Assembly: GCF_017353175.1 (NCBI RefSeq)
Contig: NZ_JAFMYW010000001.1
Coordinates: 248,001 to 312,000, forward strand
Origin: Fibrella forsythiae
Lineage (GTDB): Bacteria > Bacteroidota > Bacteroidia > Cytophagales > Spirosomataceae
Reading direction: 5' to 3'
Length of the DNA stretch: 64,000 nt
In this document: positions 17,686 through 26,877 of the stretch, one piece after another
Layout of the letters: each line of letters opens with the position of its first letter
Position numbering within the stretch: the stretch's first letter is position 1
Notes under the pieces: model-generated
Database searches by the model: none
The model's input: only the letters and a program-made list of their open reading frames with translations
Told to the model about the DNA's origin: nothing
Translations under genes and position numbers: made by a program

Positions 17686-18159
17686 TTATTTACGTTTCGT
17701 ACCGGCTATTGAGCCAACCCGTTTGATTGTGGTGCCACTCTGAATAGTTTCCGCTACTGTGACCATCGTAAATTCATTCGCAGTGGTGAATTCGCCGTTG
17801 CCCGTGTAGGGCGCATCAAATGACTTGTTCAGCGCGTAAATCGTCTCCGTTTTTTTGTTGGTAATCGTAAACTTGTTGCCATTGAGCTGAGCAATAAGCT
17901 GTTCTTTAACCGTGCTGTTAAAGACAAAGTCCAGGATCACCTCATTCTCCAGCGTCGATTTGGAAACAGTCAGTATGGCGGTGCCAGGCTCCGGATTTCC
18001 TTCCAGGGTGGCAACCGTTGTGCGGGCCTGATACCCCAGATCATACGTACCTACCATCCGTTCGCGGGGATCAACGGGAACAATTACATCGGTGCCGCCA
18101 GATTTTTTGCAGGACGTGAAGCCTATCACTAGGCAAAACACAATAATAACGTACTTCAT
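17686..18159 (-). CDS. Small predicted lipoprotein
   Basis: 157 residues from ATG 18159, giving a clean lipoprotein signal (MKYVIIVFCLVIGFTSCKK, lipidated Cys17) typical of Bacteroidota lipoproteins with a following Lys-Lys. The longer frame to 18204 would bury the signal. The mature domain is strand-rich (MVGTYDLGYQARTTVAT, AILTVSKSTLENEVILDFV), like small lipocalin-type or DUF-type beta-barrels, but no family is assigned. Confidence 0.72.
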   Translation of the reverse strand: MKYVIIVFCLVIGFTSCKKSGGTDVIVPVDPRERMVGTYDLGYQARTTVATLEGNPEPGTAILTVSKSTLENEVILDFVFNSTVKEQLIAQLNGNKFTITNKKTETIYALNKSFDAPYTGNGEFTTANEFTMVTVAETIQSGTTIKRVGSIAGTKRK

Positions 18160-18339
18160 AAACAGGGATGTATAAAGGATACAGTAGAAAGGCGTTGATA
18201 ACAAGTGAGCTCGAACAGGTAGTGAATCAAACGAACAGTTAGGTTCAAAACAGTGCCAGACTCGATGAATAAACGTTGATTTAAGGTAAAATGAGGTATT
18301 GCCGAAAAAATACCAATGACAGGCAGCCTGATGTCCTGA

Positions 18340-19866
18340 TTAGTTTGTCGACAGAGCTTTTAACACATACTGCTCGTAGGGTGGTGTGGCGTAGATGACA
18401 TAATTAGCCAGTGGGAACGCCTTGTATTGCCTGGGCATTGCCGAGGTTTTCGAAAGTCCCTGAAAATCATTGGTCGGTAAAACAGCCACATCGGCAGGCC
18501 TAAACTGGTTTCCGGTAGGCCAGATGCCATAATGCGCATGAAAAATGGGTACCACGTAATCGAAAGCCAGAACATTGCTGTGGGGGGGAAGCAACTGCGC
18601 CAGTCGGCGTATCGTTGCTATATCTGCCGGTTGAAGCAATGCCACCTGTTTATCGGCAGCAGGTCGTCTGCGTACCAGATTTTTGAGGTCAGCCAACGTA
18701 GGTAGGTCAGAACGAACGAGGTAAACGATCGGAACCTGAACCAGAAAGAGGCCTGCCACAAAGGCGAGGGTGATAGCGGTAGTTGGATGCCACCAGTTTG
18801 GCCGACTGCCGGGAGCTTTCGCCAGCAAGAGGAGTGCGCAGAATGAAGTGGCAAACGACCAGACCAAAACGAACCTGGGAGGCCACGTAAGCGCAACCGT
18901 CTGGAAGGCATCCTGCCCGAAATAAAATGAACTTTGAACGACGTTAAGTGCCGTTAACGTACCCACGCCCAACCCAAAGAGCAGCCACACACTGGCTCTG
19001 TAAGTCTTAGGCGCGTTTCGCAGCACCAGGTACAGGAAGAAGACAACGCCAAGCAGCAGGGCCAGCGATTGCCCGACCAGTACCGCCATTTGCCGGACAA
19101 AGGAAGTAGTAGCGCCTGATTGACTCAGAATGGCCAGCGTGTTTTTGAGGCGAGGCTCTCCGGCTTCATTTTTAATCGAGAGCCAAACCATGCCAATGAC
19201 AAAAACCAGTGCCCAGCCACCAACCGAAAGCCAGAATGTACGCCTGCGGATCAATGGCCACAGGGAATTGTCTGTGGTCGCCCGGAGTGAGTTCAGTCCA
19301 AACCAGGCAACATAGATCAGTGAGGCCAAAATAGCACCGTCTTCTTTCACCAGCACAACGAGTGCGCCGGTTACCCACGGCCAGATTCGGCTGTTGCTGG
19401 TCAGGGCCAGGGCAAAAAGCAACGAAAAGGGGAGGTAAGAGAGTTCGGTATGCCAGCCTATGTTCGGATGGTCATTGAGCCATAGTGATATGGGGCCCAG
19501 TAAAACAGACGCAACGAACCCGTAACGTACCCAGGCAGGCATCGATGGGAGCAATTGCCGGGAAAGCCGTTCATTCACCAGGCCAAAGGCAAGCATCAGA
19601 AGCAGTACCTGAGACGCGAAAAGCCCGTATGCTCCTCCCAGTCTGATGAATGGAGCCCAGAGAAATACGGTATAATAGTTGTGAATACGGTGATGGTAGC
19701 TCCAGATATTGTCATACATGAATGGCCGGCCGTCCATCCAGCTTACTGCCATCTGGAGAAACGCATACATGTCGTTGAAACTATAATTGAGTGTATATAA
19801 GCGGGCCCATTTGAAGAGACAGAAAAAGGTAAGAAACCCTAAAATAGCTACGGTAGAACGGCGCAT
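18340..19866 (-). CDS. DUF2079-type polytopic membrane protein
   Basis: 508 residues with about ten membrane helices. The N-terminal part (NDMYAFLQMAVSWMDGRPFMYDNIWSY..H, then AGDPFIR-like APFIRLGG) fits the DUF2079 family, whose members resemble GT-C glycosyltransferases with a membrane core and a periplasmic C-terminal domain (~400-508 here). It is divergent from the methyltransferase-glycosyltransferase fusion at 20029, so a surface-glycan role is plausible but inferred. The lipid-linked sugar donor is unknown. Confidence 0.75.
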   Translation of the reverse strand: MRRSTVAILGFLTFFCLFKWARLYTLNYSFNDMYAFLQMAVSWMDGRPFMYDNIWSYHHRIHNYYTVFLWAPFIRLGGAYGLFASQVLLLMLAFGLVNERLSRQLLPSMPAWVRYGFVASVLLGPISLWLNDHPNIGWHTELSYLPFSLLFALALTSNSRIWPWVTGALVVLVKEDGAILASLIYVAWFGLNSLRATTDNSLWPLIRRRTFWLSVGGWALVFVIGMVWLSIKNEAGEPRLKNTLAILSQSGATTSFVRQMAVLVGQSLALLLGVVFFLYLVLRNAPKTYRASVWLLFGLGVGTLTALNVVQSSFYFGQDAFQTVALTWPPRFVLVWSFATSFCALLLLAKAPGSRPNWWHPTTAITLAFVAGLFLVQVPIVYLVRSDLPTLADLKNLVRRRPAADKQVALLQPADIATIRRLAQLLPPHSNVLAFDYVVPIFHAHYGIWPTGNQFRPADVAVLPTNDFQGLSKTSAMPRQYKAFPLANYVIYATPPYEQYVLKALSTN

Positions 19867-19981
19867 GGAGTAAATAAATGAAGGCGGAATTCAAAGGTCG
19901 ACAAAACTTGGAGTAACTCAAATACATCGACCGTTGGCGGAAAGCTGCGTAATAAAGTGCGAGAATACGTCAGATTGCCCT

Positions 19982-19989
19982 TACTTTTG
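19982..19989 (+). promoter_or_regulatory. -7 element TACTTTTG upstream of the glycosyltransferase
   Basis: It matches TAnnTTTG and ends 39 bases before the ATG at 20029. No good -33 TTTG lies at the expected distance, so this is a partial match. Confidence 0.5.
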
Positions 19990-20028
19990 ATCTTTTATTT
20001 ATAGCCACATACAGGCCAATTCAAACTG

Positions 20029-21441
20029 ATGTTATCAACTGACGATCAAATCGAGACCAAGGCGGGCGCGGTTCGCCAACAATGGATCAATCGTAATAAG
20101 TATTACTACAATAGCCTCACCCGTTTTTTGCAGTATAATATTCCGGCTGGTAAGTCGATTTTGGAGGTTGGCTGTGGTACGGGTTATTTACTCAATTCGC
20201 TCAAACCCAGCCGTGGTGTCGGCATCGACATCCGGGCTGATTTGCTGGAGTTCGCGAAAGCAACGTACCCAGATCTGACCTTCTATCAGCAGGACGCCAG
20301 CCAGCCCATCACCAGCGGCGAAACGTTTGACTATATCGTTCTCTCCGACACGATCGGTTATTTGAGCGATGTGCAACAGGTGTTCAGCCAACTGCACGAT
20401 GCCTGCCACGCCGATACCCGGCTCATCATTACGTATCAGAATGCGCTCTGGTCGCCAGTATTGACTATGGCCGAATCGATTGGTTTGAAAATGCCCGAAA
20501 AACGGCAAAACTGGCTGGATCGGGGCGATATTGCTAACCTGCTGACAATTTCGGATTTCGATCTCATTCGCGCCGGCCGGCGGATGTTGATGCCCAGGTA
20601 TGTTCCGTTACTGTCTGAATTCATGAATCGGTACATCGTAAACCTGCCTGGATTCAACCGCTTGGGCCTGTATACGTTTGTGGTGGCCCGTAGCCTTCGT
20701 CATGCTGTTCCTGTCACGGCCCCAAGCGTAACGGTGGTGGTGCCAGCGCGTAACGAAGCCGGCAATATCGAAGATATTGTTCGCCGAACACCACAAATGG
20801 GTTCTCGTACTGAACTGCTGTTTGTGGAAGGAAACTCCACCGACACAACCTGGGCAGAGATACAGCGCGTCTGCGCTACTTATACCGGCCCGCTGGAACT
20901 AAGTTGCATGCAACAGCCCGGAAAAGGGAAGGGCGACGCCGTGCGCAAAGGCTATAGCCACGCTACTGGTGATATTCTGATGATTCTGGACGCCGATATG
21001 ACTGTTCCGCCCGAAGATCTGCCCAAGTTCTACGAAGCCATTGCCAGTGGCCGTGGTGAATACATCAATGGCTCCCGATTGGTATACCCGATGGAAGACC
21101 AGGCGATGCGAACGCTGAACCTGATGGGCAATAAATTTTTCTCGATGGCTTTTTCGTGGCTGTTGAATCAACGCATCAAGGATACGCTTTGTGGCACCAA
21201 AGTGCTTACGCAGGCAAACTATAACCGCCTGGCAGCAGGCCGTGGCTACTTCGGGGAGTTTGATCCGTTCGGCGATTTTGACCTTATTTTCGGGTCGGCC
21301 AAACTGAACCTGAAATTCGTGGAAATCCCCATTCGCTACCGGGCACGTACCTACGGCGAAACAAATATTTCCCGGTTTAAACATGGCTGGCTGCTGCTGA
21401 AGATGACCTTCTTCGCCCTGAACAAAATCAAATTCGTATAG
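20029..21441 (+). CDS. Fused SAM methyltransferase and family 2 glycosyltransferase
   Basis: 470 residues in two domains. Residues ~20-210 form a class I methyltransferase: motif I ILEVGCGTGYLLNSL near 45-60, acidic motif VGIDIRADLL, and DYIVLSDTIGYLSD. Residues ~225-470 form a GT2 domain: VTVVVPARNEAGNIEDIV, LFVEGNSTDTTW, GKGDAVRKGYSHATG, and the metal-binding DAD in MILDADMTVPPEDL. It probably builds and methylates a lipid-linked or surface glycan. Its last codons lie inside the terminator shared with the convergent helicase. Confidence 0.9.
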   Translation: MLSTDDQIETKAGAVRQQWINRNKYYYNSLTRFLQYNIPAGKSILEVGCGTGYLLNSLKPSRGVGIDIRADLLEFAKATYPDLTFYQQDASQPITSGETFDYIVLSDTIGYLSDVQQVFSQLHDACHADTRLIITYQNALWSPVLTMAESIGLKMPEKRQNWLDRGDIANLLTISDFDLIRAGRRMLMPRYVPLLSEFMNRYIVNLPGFNRLGLYTFVVARSLRHAVPVTAPSVTVVVPARNEAGNIEDIVRRTPQMGSRTELLFVEGNSTDTTWAEIQRVCATYTGPLELSCMQQPGKGKGDAVRKGYSHATGDILMILDADMTVPPEDLPKFYEAIASGRGEYINGSRLVYPMEDQAMRTLNLMGNKFFSMAFSWLLNQRIKDTLCGTKVLTQANYNRLAAGRGYFGEFDPFGDFDLIFGSAKLNLKFVEIPIRYRARTYGETNISRFKHGWLLLKMTFFALNKIKFV

Positions 21442-21489
21442 CAAAAAAGTCCTCCTGTGTAGTTCAGGAGGACTTTTTTGCTATACGAA
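21433..21489. terminator. Bidirectional terminator containing both stop codons
   Basis: The perfect 25-base arms (21433-21457 and 21465-21489) flank the loop TGTAGTT. The left arm includes the last two sense codons and TAG of the glycosyltransferase, and the right arm includes the same for the helicase. Both proteins therefore end Phe-Val-stop from the same inverted DNA. A- and T-runs lie within the stem. Confidence 0.85.
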
Positions 21490-22983
21490 AAAATCGGGAT
21501 TGAAATTCATCAGAAAGGCTTCGTCAGTGGCGCGGGTCAAGGCGGTGTACAGCCAGCGGACGAATTCCTGATTGGTTTGCCCTTCTGGTAAATACCCCTG
21601 ATCGATAAAAACGGCGCTCCACTGCCCGCCCTGCGCTTTGTGGGTTGTGAGTGCGTAGGCGAACTTCACCTGCAAGGCACTCAGGTACGGATCGCGGCGA
21701 ATGGCTTCTGACCGTTCCTTTTTGTTGGTGATGTACATGTAATCCTGCGATACGCTTTCATACAGGGCTTTATTTTGCTCCTGGCTGAGCGATGGCGTTG
21801 AGGTATGAAGCGTATCGAGAATGATCTTAGCTTCGAAGTCGGGCTGATCTTCATAATCAACCAGGTGAAGCGTTACGGTGGCGAACCGGAAACCGTGCAT
21901 CTCTTCCTGCCGCCGCACCTTCATCACTTCGGCAAACTCACCGTTGGCCAGAAAACCGGCGGGCGAATCATCGCCCAGGATCGTGTAATTGTTGCGGGCG
22001 ATCATTAGCATATCGCCGGCATCCAGTTCCTCCTCGCAATTATCGATCATTCGGCGAATAAACTGGTTGTATTGAACCGCCATCTTGTTCGACCGGCACA
22101 AAATGGCGGTATTCTCGCGGCCATATTTGTTGTAGGCGTACCGAATGCCATCTTCCAGCTTGTTCAGCGGCATCTTGAACAAATCCTGGAAGGGTTTCGT
22201 CGTGATTCTGATCGACGGAGCCGGAGAAGATGTCTCGGGCGGTGTATCGCTCATCAGCCGCTCGAAATTGACGGGTGCGGGCTCCTGCGATGGGTTCAGT
22301 ATCTCGTCGGATAGAAGTTGGCGCAGTTCGGTGGCATTGTACAGAATACCCGATTCAACGTCCTGACGCATCACCTCGGTTAATTCCTGTTCGTAGACCG
22401 TCATGTCGTATGAACGGGCCAAAAAGCCACGATCAAGCGCGGGGCTGCCATCACGGCCAACCGGCGGCAGCTGGGCGGTATCGCCCACGAGCATCAATTT
22501 GTTGCCGGGGTTTTCAAAAACGAATGAGATCAAATCACTGAGCAGCCCTTTACCGCCAAACTCGGCTTCGTCAGAAATCATCGAGGCTTCATCGACGATG
22601 AACAGCGTTTCTTCGTGGTAATTCTTCTGACGCTGAAACGATAACGTAGCTGAACCTTGCTCGGCTACCTGCCGGTAAATCTTTCGGTGAATCGTCTGGG
22701 CCGACTTCTTGGAATAGTTCGACATTACCTTCGCTGCCCGCCCCGTTGGGGCCAGTAACACCGATTTGTAGCCAAAACGAGGCAGTACTTTAATGAGCGT
22801 GCTGATGAGTGTGGTCTTACCGGTACCGGCATATCCGCGGAGTAAAAAACAATCCCGATAATGCTCGTAATCTTCGCGGGTGATGAATTCGCCAATCTTA
22901 CTGAAGAAGGATAGCTGCCCTTCTGTTGGCTTATACGGAAACCGTTTGACTAAAAGCTGGGTCGCCGTTTGCGTTTCGTTCAT
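21481..22983 (-). CDS. RecD-like superfamily 1 ATP-dependent helicase
   Basis: 500 residues. Walker A GYAGTGKTT near residue 50, motif Ia LLAPTGRAAKVMS, Walker B FIVDEASM, then a GDTAQLPPVG motif III. The C-terminal UvrD_C_2 region has YALTTHKAQGGQWSAVFIDQG (motif V) and LYTALTRA (motif VI). These are RecD/Dda-type SF1B features, so 5'-3' DNA unwinding is expected. No recB or recC is adjacent and the protein is short, so it is a stand-alone repair or replication helicase rather than exonuclease V. Confidence 0.9.
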   Translation of the reverse strand: MNETQTATQLLVKRFPYKPTEGQLSFFSKIGEFITREDYEHYRDCFLLRGYAGTGKTTLISTLIKVLPRFGYKSVLLAPTGRAAKVMSNYSKKSAQTIHRKIYRQVAEQGSATLSFQRQKNYHEETLFIVDEASMISDEAEFGGKGLLSDLISFVFENPGNKLMLVGDTAQLPPVGRDGSPALDRGFLARSYDMTVYEQELTEVMRQDVESGILYNATELRQLLSDEILNPSQEPAPVNFERLMSDTPPETSSPAPSIRITTKPFQDLFKMPLNKLEDGIRYAYNKYGRENTAILCRSNKMAVQYNQFIRRMIDNCEEELDAGDMLMIARNNYTILGDDSPAGFLANGEFAEVMKVRRQEEMHGFRFATVTLHLVDYEDQPDFEAKIILDTLHTSTPSLSQEQNKALYESVSQDYMYITNKKERSEAIRRDPYLSALQVKFAYALTTHKAQGGQWSAVFIDQGYLPEGQTNQEFVRWLYTALTRATDEAFLMNFNPDFFV

Positions 22984-23179
22984 AGCTCTAAGTTACAAAA
23001 AATAGGCCAGAAATAGAAGTGTGACGTACCCTTGTTGGTGCCTGAATAAGCCCATAATTCAGGCTTCAGCAGGGCAGAATTTATGGGAAAATCGAGCGCC
23101 AAAACTGAAAAATAAGTGTGTCGTTGCGTCGACGATTAAAAATGTATAGATTCACCTTCACGTTAACTCATTCATCCTC

Positions 23180-23617
23180 ATGAATATCCGGCAAGTACTC
23201 CAGCGCAAAACCATTAATACAATTTATTCAGTTGCCCCCGACGAAACGGTATACGCAGCACTGGAACTTATGGCTGCCAAGAACATTGGCGCGGTGCTTG
23301 TGTTGGAGGGGGGCGATCTGGTCGGAATTTTCTCGGAACGTGACTATGCCCGCAAAGGGATTCTGCAGGGGCGGGCGTCGAAAGACACGTTGATTCGTGA
23401 CGTGATGACGGCCAAACTGATCACGATCACCCCCGAACAGTCGCTGGAATCCTGCATGATTACCATGGCCGATAAACATATTCGCCACCTGCCAGTTCTC
23501 GATGGAGAAAAACTGGTGGGAATCATCTCGATCAATGACGTGGTGAACACGATCATTCACGAGCAAAAAGCGCGCATCAGTTCCTTGGAAAGCTATATCA
23601 CCGGTAGCTCATACTAA
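23180..23617 (+). CDS. Tandem CBS-domain protein
   Basis: 145 residues made of two CBS domains (~10-65 and ~75-130): VYAALELMAAKNIGAVLVLEG, GIFSERDYARK, then SLESCMITMADKHIRHLPVLDG and VGIISINDVV. Pairs of CBS domains bind adenosine nucleotides and usually regulate a partner, but this one stands alone with no enzyme domain. Its target is unknown. Cytosolic. Confidence 0.88.
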   Translation: MNIRQVLQRKTINTIYSVAPDETVYAALELMAAKNIGAVLVLEGGDLVGIFSERDYARKGILQGRASKDTLIRDVMTAKLITITPEQSLESCMITMADKHIRHLPVLDGEKLVGIISINDVVNTIIHEQKARISSLESYITGSSY

Positions 23618-23640
23618 GCCATTCATCCGGCCAGTTTGAT

Positions 23641-23648
23641 TATCTTTG
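23641..23648 (+). promoter_or_regulatory. -7 element TATCTTTG upstream of the NUDIX gene
   Basis: An exact TAnnTTTG match. It contains the TTG at 23646 that begins the longest frame, which argues that the real start is further downstream, at GTG 23679. Confidence 0.55.
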
Positions 23649-23678
23649 CCCCCCTGTTTTAACTCAGATAATCGGTCA

Positions 23679-24176
23679 GTGTCAGAAGGAACCTCTATCC
23701 ATCACTCGCTGGTCACGGATGTGTATGGGCGGCGGTTGCGTGTGCGTGTCTGTGGCCTCTATCGGGAAGGCGATCGACTGTTGCTGGTCGGGCATCGGGG
23801 TTTGGGTACGTCAGGTACGTTCTGGTCGCCGCCGGGTGGGGGTATCGAATTTGGCGAAACGGCCCCTGTAGCGCTGCAGCGTGAGGTACGGGAAGAAACC
23901 GGCCTGATTGTTGAGGTTGGCCGGTTAGTCTGTGTTCACGATTTTGTTGCGCCGCCGTTACATGCCGTTGAATTGTTTTTCGAGATTCAACGGACCGGGG
24001 GGCAATTGATGGTTGGGTCAGACCCGGAGATGAACGTTGCCGATCAGCTCATACTGGATGTTCGGTTAATGACGTTCGAGCAGATAAAGGCGCTACCAGC
24101 CAACGACGTGCACAGCCTGTTTAGCCGGTGCCACTCGCTTGATGAGGTGTTTAGATTAGGCGGGTATATTAATTGA
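23679..24176 (+). CDS. NUDIX hydrolase
   Basis: 165 residues from GTG 23679 (MSEGTSIHHSL). The Nudix box GX5EX7REUXEEXGU is complete (GGIEFGETAPVALQREVREE then TGLIV), so a metal-dependent nucleoside diphosphate-X hydrolase is expected. The substrate is not readable from sequence. The preceding strand (GDRLLLVGHRGLG) and the VHDFVAPPLHAVELFFEI region fit the fold. It may be read with DUF3822 and coaD, which follow in the same direction. Confidence 0.88.
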   Translation: MSEGTSIHHSLVTDVYGRRLRVRVCGLYREGDRLLLVGHRGLGTSGTFWSPPGGGIEFGETAPVALQREVREETGLIVEVGRLVCVHDFVAPPLHAVELFFEIQRTGGQLMVGSDPEMNVADQLILDVRLMTFEQIKALPANDVHSLFSRCHSLDEVFRLGGYIN

Positions 24177-24184
24177 TAAGAAAA

Positions 24185-25069
24185 ATGGTTACACTATCCA
24201 CACTTGCGCCTACGCTGTCGATTCGGCCCGAGGTCTTAACGCCCGGACAGGCCGCGAAGTCAGTCCTGTGCCTTGAAATGACACCTCAGCGTCTTCGCAT
24301 CACGTTGCTTGACCCGCAACGGCGCATGGTATGGTTAGATGAATACGCACAGCCGTCGCTGTTAACTGAACAGCCGCTTCTGACGTACTTGCCGGCTATT
24401 TTTAAAGAGCATCCGTTGCTGAGCTACGACGAGTTTCAACACATTTGTGTGTCTGTTCTATCGCCCGCTTTCACGCTCATTCCTGTTCCGCTGTATCGGA
24501 AAGAATATGCCAGTAGCTACCTCTCACTAATGCGCGGTCACCAACCGCCACCAAATGAACTGGCGCACGCCTACGAGCATAAAGAGGGCTTTGTGTCGGT
24601 ATTTGGCATTGATCGTGACGTAACCGAGTTCATGGGCGAGCAGTACCCCATGCAGCCATTCACCTATGCCCATCAGCATACTACACTGATTCAGGCTACC
24701 AGAGCGATTGATCGGGAGTTAACTAGTAAGGAAAACCTGTTCCTCTACTTCGAAGATGAGTACGTTACGGTCTTATTCCGTGATAACCATCAGTTGCGCT
24801 ACTGCAACCGGTTCGGGTATAAACACGTGCAGGACCTGACCTATTACGTGCTCTATGTACTCGACGAACTGAGCGTTGATCCAGATGCGGTTGCTGCGTT
24901 TGTGTATGGCGAGTGTACACCGTTTGCTGAAAGCTACATTGCGTTGTCCCGCTTTGTGCCCACGATGCATGTAGGCCAGCTCCCGCCCGGCCTTAATCCA
25001 TCGCCCGAGCTGGAGGAACTGCCCGAACACCGATATCTTGGGCTTCAGGGCTTATGTTTGCTGGGGTAA
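24185..25069 (+). CDS. DUF3822 family protein
   Basis: 294 residues from ATG 24185; a TTG at 24173 overlapping the NUDIX stop is the alternative. The sequence has the actin-like/hexokinase-like shape of the Bacteroidota DUF3822 family (LCLEMTPQRLRITLLDP, LFLYFEDEYVTVLFRDN, LRYCNRFGYKHVQDLTYYVLYVLDEL). Function is unknown. In relatives it usually sits in a DUF3822-rsmD-coaD cluster. Here coaD follows after 28 bases and rsmD is missing from the cluster. Confidence 0.8.
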   Translation: MVTLSTLAPTLSIRPEVLTPGQAAKSVLCLEMTPQRLRITLLDPQRRMVWLDEYAQPSLLTEQPLLTYLPAIFKEHPLLSYDEFQHICVSVLSPAFTLIPVPLYRKEYASSYLSLMRGHQPPPNELAHAYEHKEGFVSVFGIDRDVTEFMGEQYPMQPFTYAHQHTTLIQATRAIDRELTSKENLFLYFEDEYVTVLFRDNHQLRYCNRFGYKHVQDLTYYVLYVLDELSVDPDAVAAFVYGECTPFAESYIALSRFVPTMHVGQLPPGLNPSPELEELPEHRYLGLQGLCLLG

Positions 25070-25097
25070 TAGAACCTCATCAGACCCCGCAGCATCT

Positions 25098-25556
25098 ATG
25101 TCCCGTATCGCGCTATTTCCAGGCTCATTTGATCCGTTCACCAAAGGTCACGAAGATATAGTACGTCGTGGCCTTCATTTGTTCGACGAAATAATTATTG
25201 GTATTGGTAAGAATGCCAACAAGCAACGCTATTTTACCCTCGATCAGATGACTGCCTGGATAGAGGGCACCTTCAGTGACGAGCCCGCTGTGCGCGTGGT
25301 TAGTTACGATGACCTGACCGCCAACGTAGCCCGCCAGTTAGGTGCCCGTTTTCTGTTACGTGGCCTGCGAAACACCACCGATTTTGAATACGAGAATGGT
25401 ATTTCACAGGTAAACAGGTACGTCTACGAGGAAGTAGAAACCGTATTCCTGATTACTTCACCACATCTCGCTCCGATCAGTTCCAGCATCATCCGGGATC
25501 TGCACCGCTATGGTCAACCCGTCGATGCTTTTCTGCCCTATAAACTGATCCGTTAA
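25098..25556 (+). CDS. coaD: Phosphopantetheine adenylyltransferase
   Basis: Adenylates 4'-phosphopantetheine to dephospho-CoA, the substrate of CoaE. It is 152 residues from ATG 25098 (MSRIALFPGSFDPFTKGHED). The nucleotidyltransferase T/HxGH motif is TKGH at residues 15-18; RGLRNTTDFEYE and the ISSSIIRDL motif are intact. The frame reaches back to 25038, overlapping DUF3822, but that leader is not family-like. Confidence 0.95.
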   Translation: MSRIALFPGSFDPFTKGHEDIVRRGLHLFDEIIIGIGKNANKQRYFTLDQMTAWIEGTFSDEPAVRVVSYDDLTANVARQLGARFLLRGLRNTTDFEYENGISQVNRYVYEEVETVFLITSPHLAPISSSIIRDLHRYGQPVDAFLPYKLIR

Positions 25557-25633
25557 AACAGAACCAGCTATCAGTTGCTCCGCTCGATGAAGAAGATAAT
25601 ACAGTGGCCGAGCAATTGATACCTGTTTACTGA

Positions 25634-26692
25634 TTACTGTTCCCTGAAAAAAGCGCCGTTTGTAGTTTCCAGGTACGTTGCCAGGGGAATATCTTCCTGT
25701 TTCAGAAATCCCTGTTGCGCTAACTTGCCGTCAGCAACGAGTTCAACCACAGCAGCGATGGATCCCGCCGTTGTCCATGAAATGGCCCGCCACGATTGCC
25801 CGTCGATCATACGAGGGTGGTATGCCCGGTAAAATTCTTCGCGGGCCAGCTGTCCATTTCGCCAGCCTTCTACTACCGCATACACGTACACGACATCGTC
25901 CTGAACGGGCGGCTTGGCTTCGGTCAGGATCTTTTCGGTCAGTTCGCGCTGGTCTTTCAGAATCAGTTCATACAGCAGAAAACGCATCAGCTTACAGTGG
26001 CCCGGATAGCGAATCGTCTTGTAATTCAGCGTGTCGACCTTGCCTTCGTACGTCTCGCACAACGTACCCAGCCCGCCCGATGTGCTGAATGCTTCAAATT
26101 CCTGCCCTTCGATGTTTATGACTTCAATGCCGTCCAGGGCGGGTACCATCTTGCGCTGCCCGTTAGCAATCACCTCACAGTCGTTCAGGTACTCATTGAT
26201 AACCCCTGCCGGTGACCACGTAAAGGAATAACCCAGTAACCCGTTCGGATAGCGGGGGAGTGCCCCCACACGTAACTCAATGTCGCGCAGGCGGTCGAAC
26301 CGTTTGGCCAGGTCCGACCCAACAATGCCGATCAGGCCCGGAGCCAGGCCACACTGGGGTGCCATTACGCCCCTGGCTGTTTTGGCCATCTCCCGGATGG
26401 CGTCGGTCGTAGGTACGTCCTCCGTCAGATCGAAATAATGTATTCCCAACTCGTGCGCTATCCGGGCAATGGGTAAGTTCAGGTTATAGGGTAAACAGGA
26501 GACTACACCGTCGGCATGTTGAAGTGCCTGATACAGCGCAGCCGTGTCATGTACGCTTCCCAGCTGGACCGGAAACGGTACAGGTTGAGCTGGACTTTTT
26601 TGGTCAAATCCACTGACCATGAAGCGTTTATGAAGTAACAGGCCAACGAGTGAGCCTACTTTTCCTAAGCCAATGATAACAAGGTTTTGCAT
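25634..26692 (-). CDS. Saccharopine dehydrogenase-like oxidoreductase
   Basis: 352 residues from ATG 26692 (MQNLVIIGLGKVGSLVGLLL), placing the Rossmann GxGxxG at the N-terminus; the longer frame to 26779 crosses a terminator. LPYNLNLPIARIAHELGIHYFDLTED, GLAPGLIGIVGSDL and a SGGLGTLCETYEGKV segment match the saccharopine dehydrogenase/lysine-ketoglutarate reductase family. Bacterial members work in lysine metabolism or on related amino acids, so the precise reaction is open. Single gene. Confidence 0.85.
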   Translation of the reverse strand: MQNLVIIGLGKVGSLVGLLLHKRFMVSGFDQKSPAQPVPFPVQLGSVHDTAALYQALQHADGVVSCLPYNLNLPIARIAHELGIHYFDLTEDVPTTDAIREMAKTARGVMAPQCGLAPGLIGIVGSDLAKRFDRLRDIELRVGALPRYPNGLLGYSFTWSPAGVINEYLNDCEVIANGQRKMVPALDGIEVINIEGQEFEAFSTSGGLGTLCETYEGKVDTLNYKTIRYPGHCKLMRFLLYELILKDQRELTEKILTEAKPPVQDDVVYVYAVVEGWRNGQLAREEFYRAYHPRMIDGQSWRAISWTTAGSIAAVVELVADGKLAQQGFLKQEDIPLATYLETTNGAFFREQ

Positions 26693-26765
26693 TGCGTATA
26701 CCTGATTGATGAAGTAAATTGGTTGATACGCAAACCAGCAATAAAAAATCCACACGGCCAAATAA

Positions 26766-26801
26766 CACGAAAAGCCCACCCATGAGGGTCGGCTTTTCGT
26801 G
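26766..26801. terminator. Hairpin upstream of the saccharopine dehydrogenase-like gene
   Basis: CACGAAAAGCC / GGCTTTTCGTG (11 bp) continues, after a C-C mismatch, as ACCC / GGGT with a 4-base loop. It insulates rplY from the next minus-strand gene. Confidence 0.65.
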
Positions 26802-26819
26802 CATCTATTAGCGTAAAAT

Positions 26820-26858
26820 AGTCTTCTTTTTCGCTGCTTAGTAGCAAAGCAGAAGACT
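26820..26858. terminator. Hairpin just beyond the rplY stop
   Basis: AGTCTTCT and AGAAGACT (8 bp) enclose a loop with its own weak pairing. The right flank continues as a degenerate 7-base period (AGCAGAAG ACTGGAA ACAGAAA) up to the rplY stop. Confidence 0.5.
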
Positions 26859-26877
26859 GGAAACAGAAAACTGGTTA

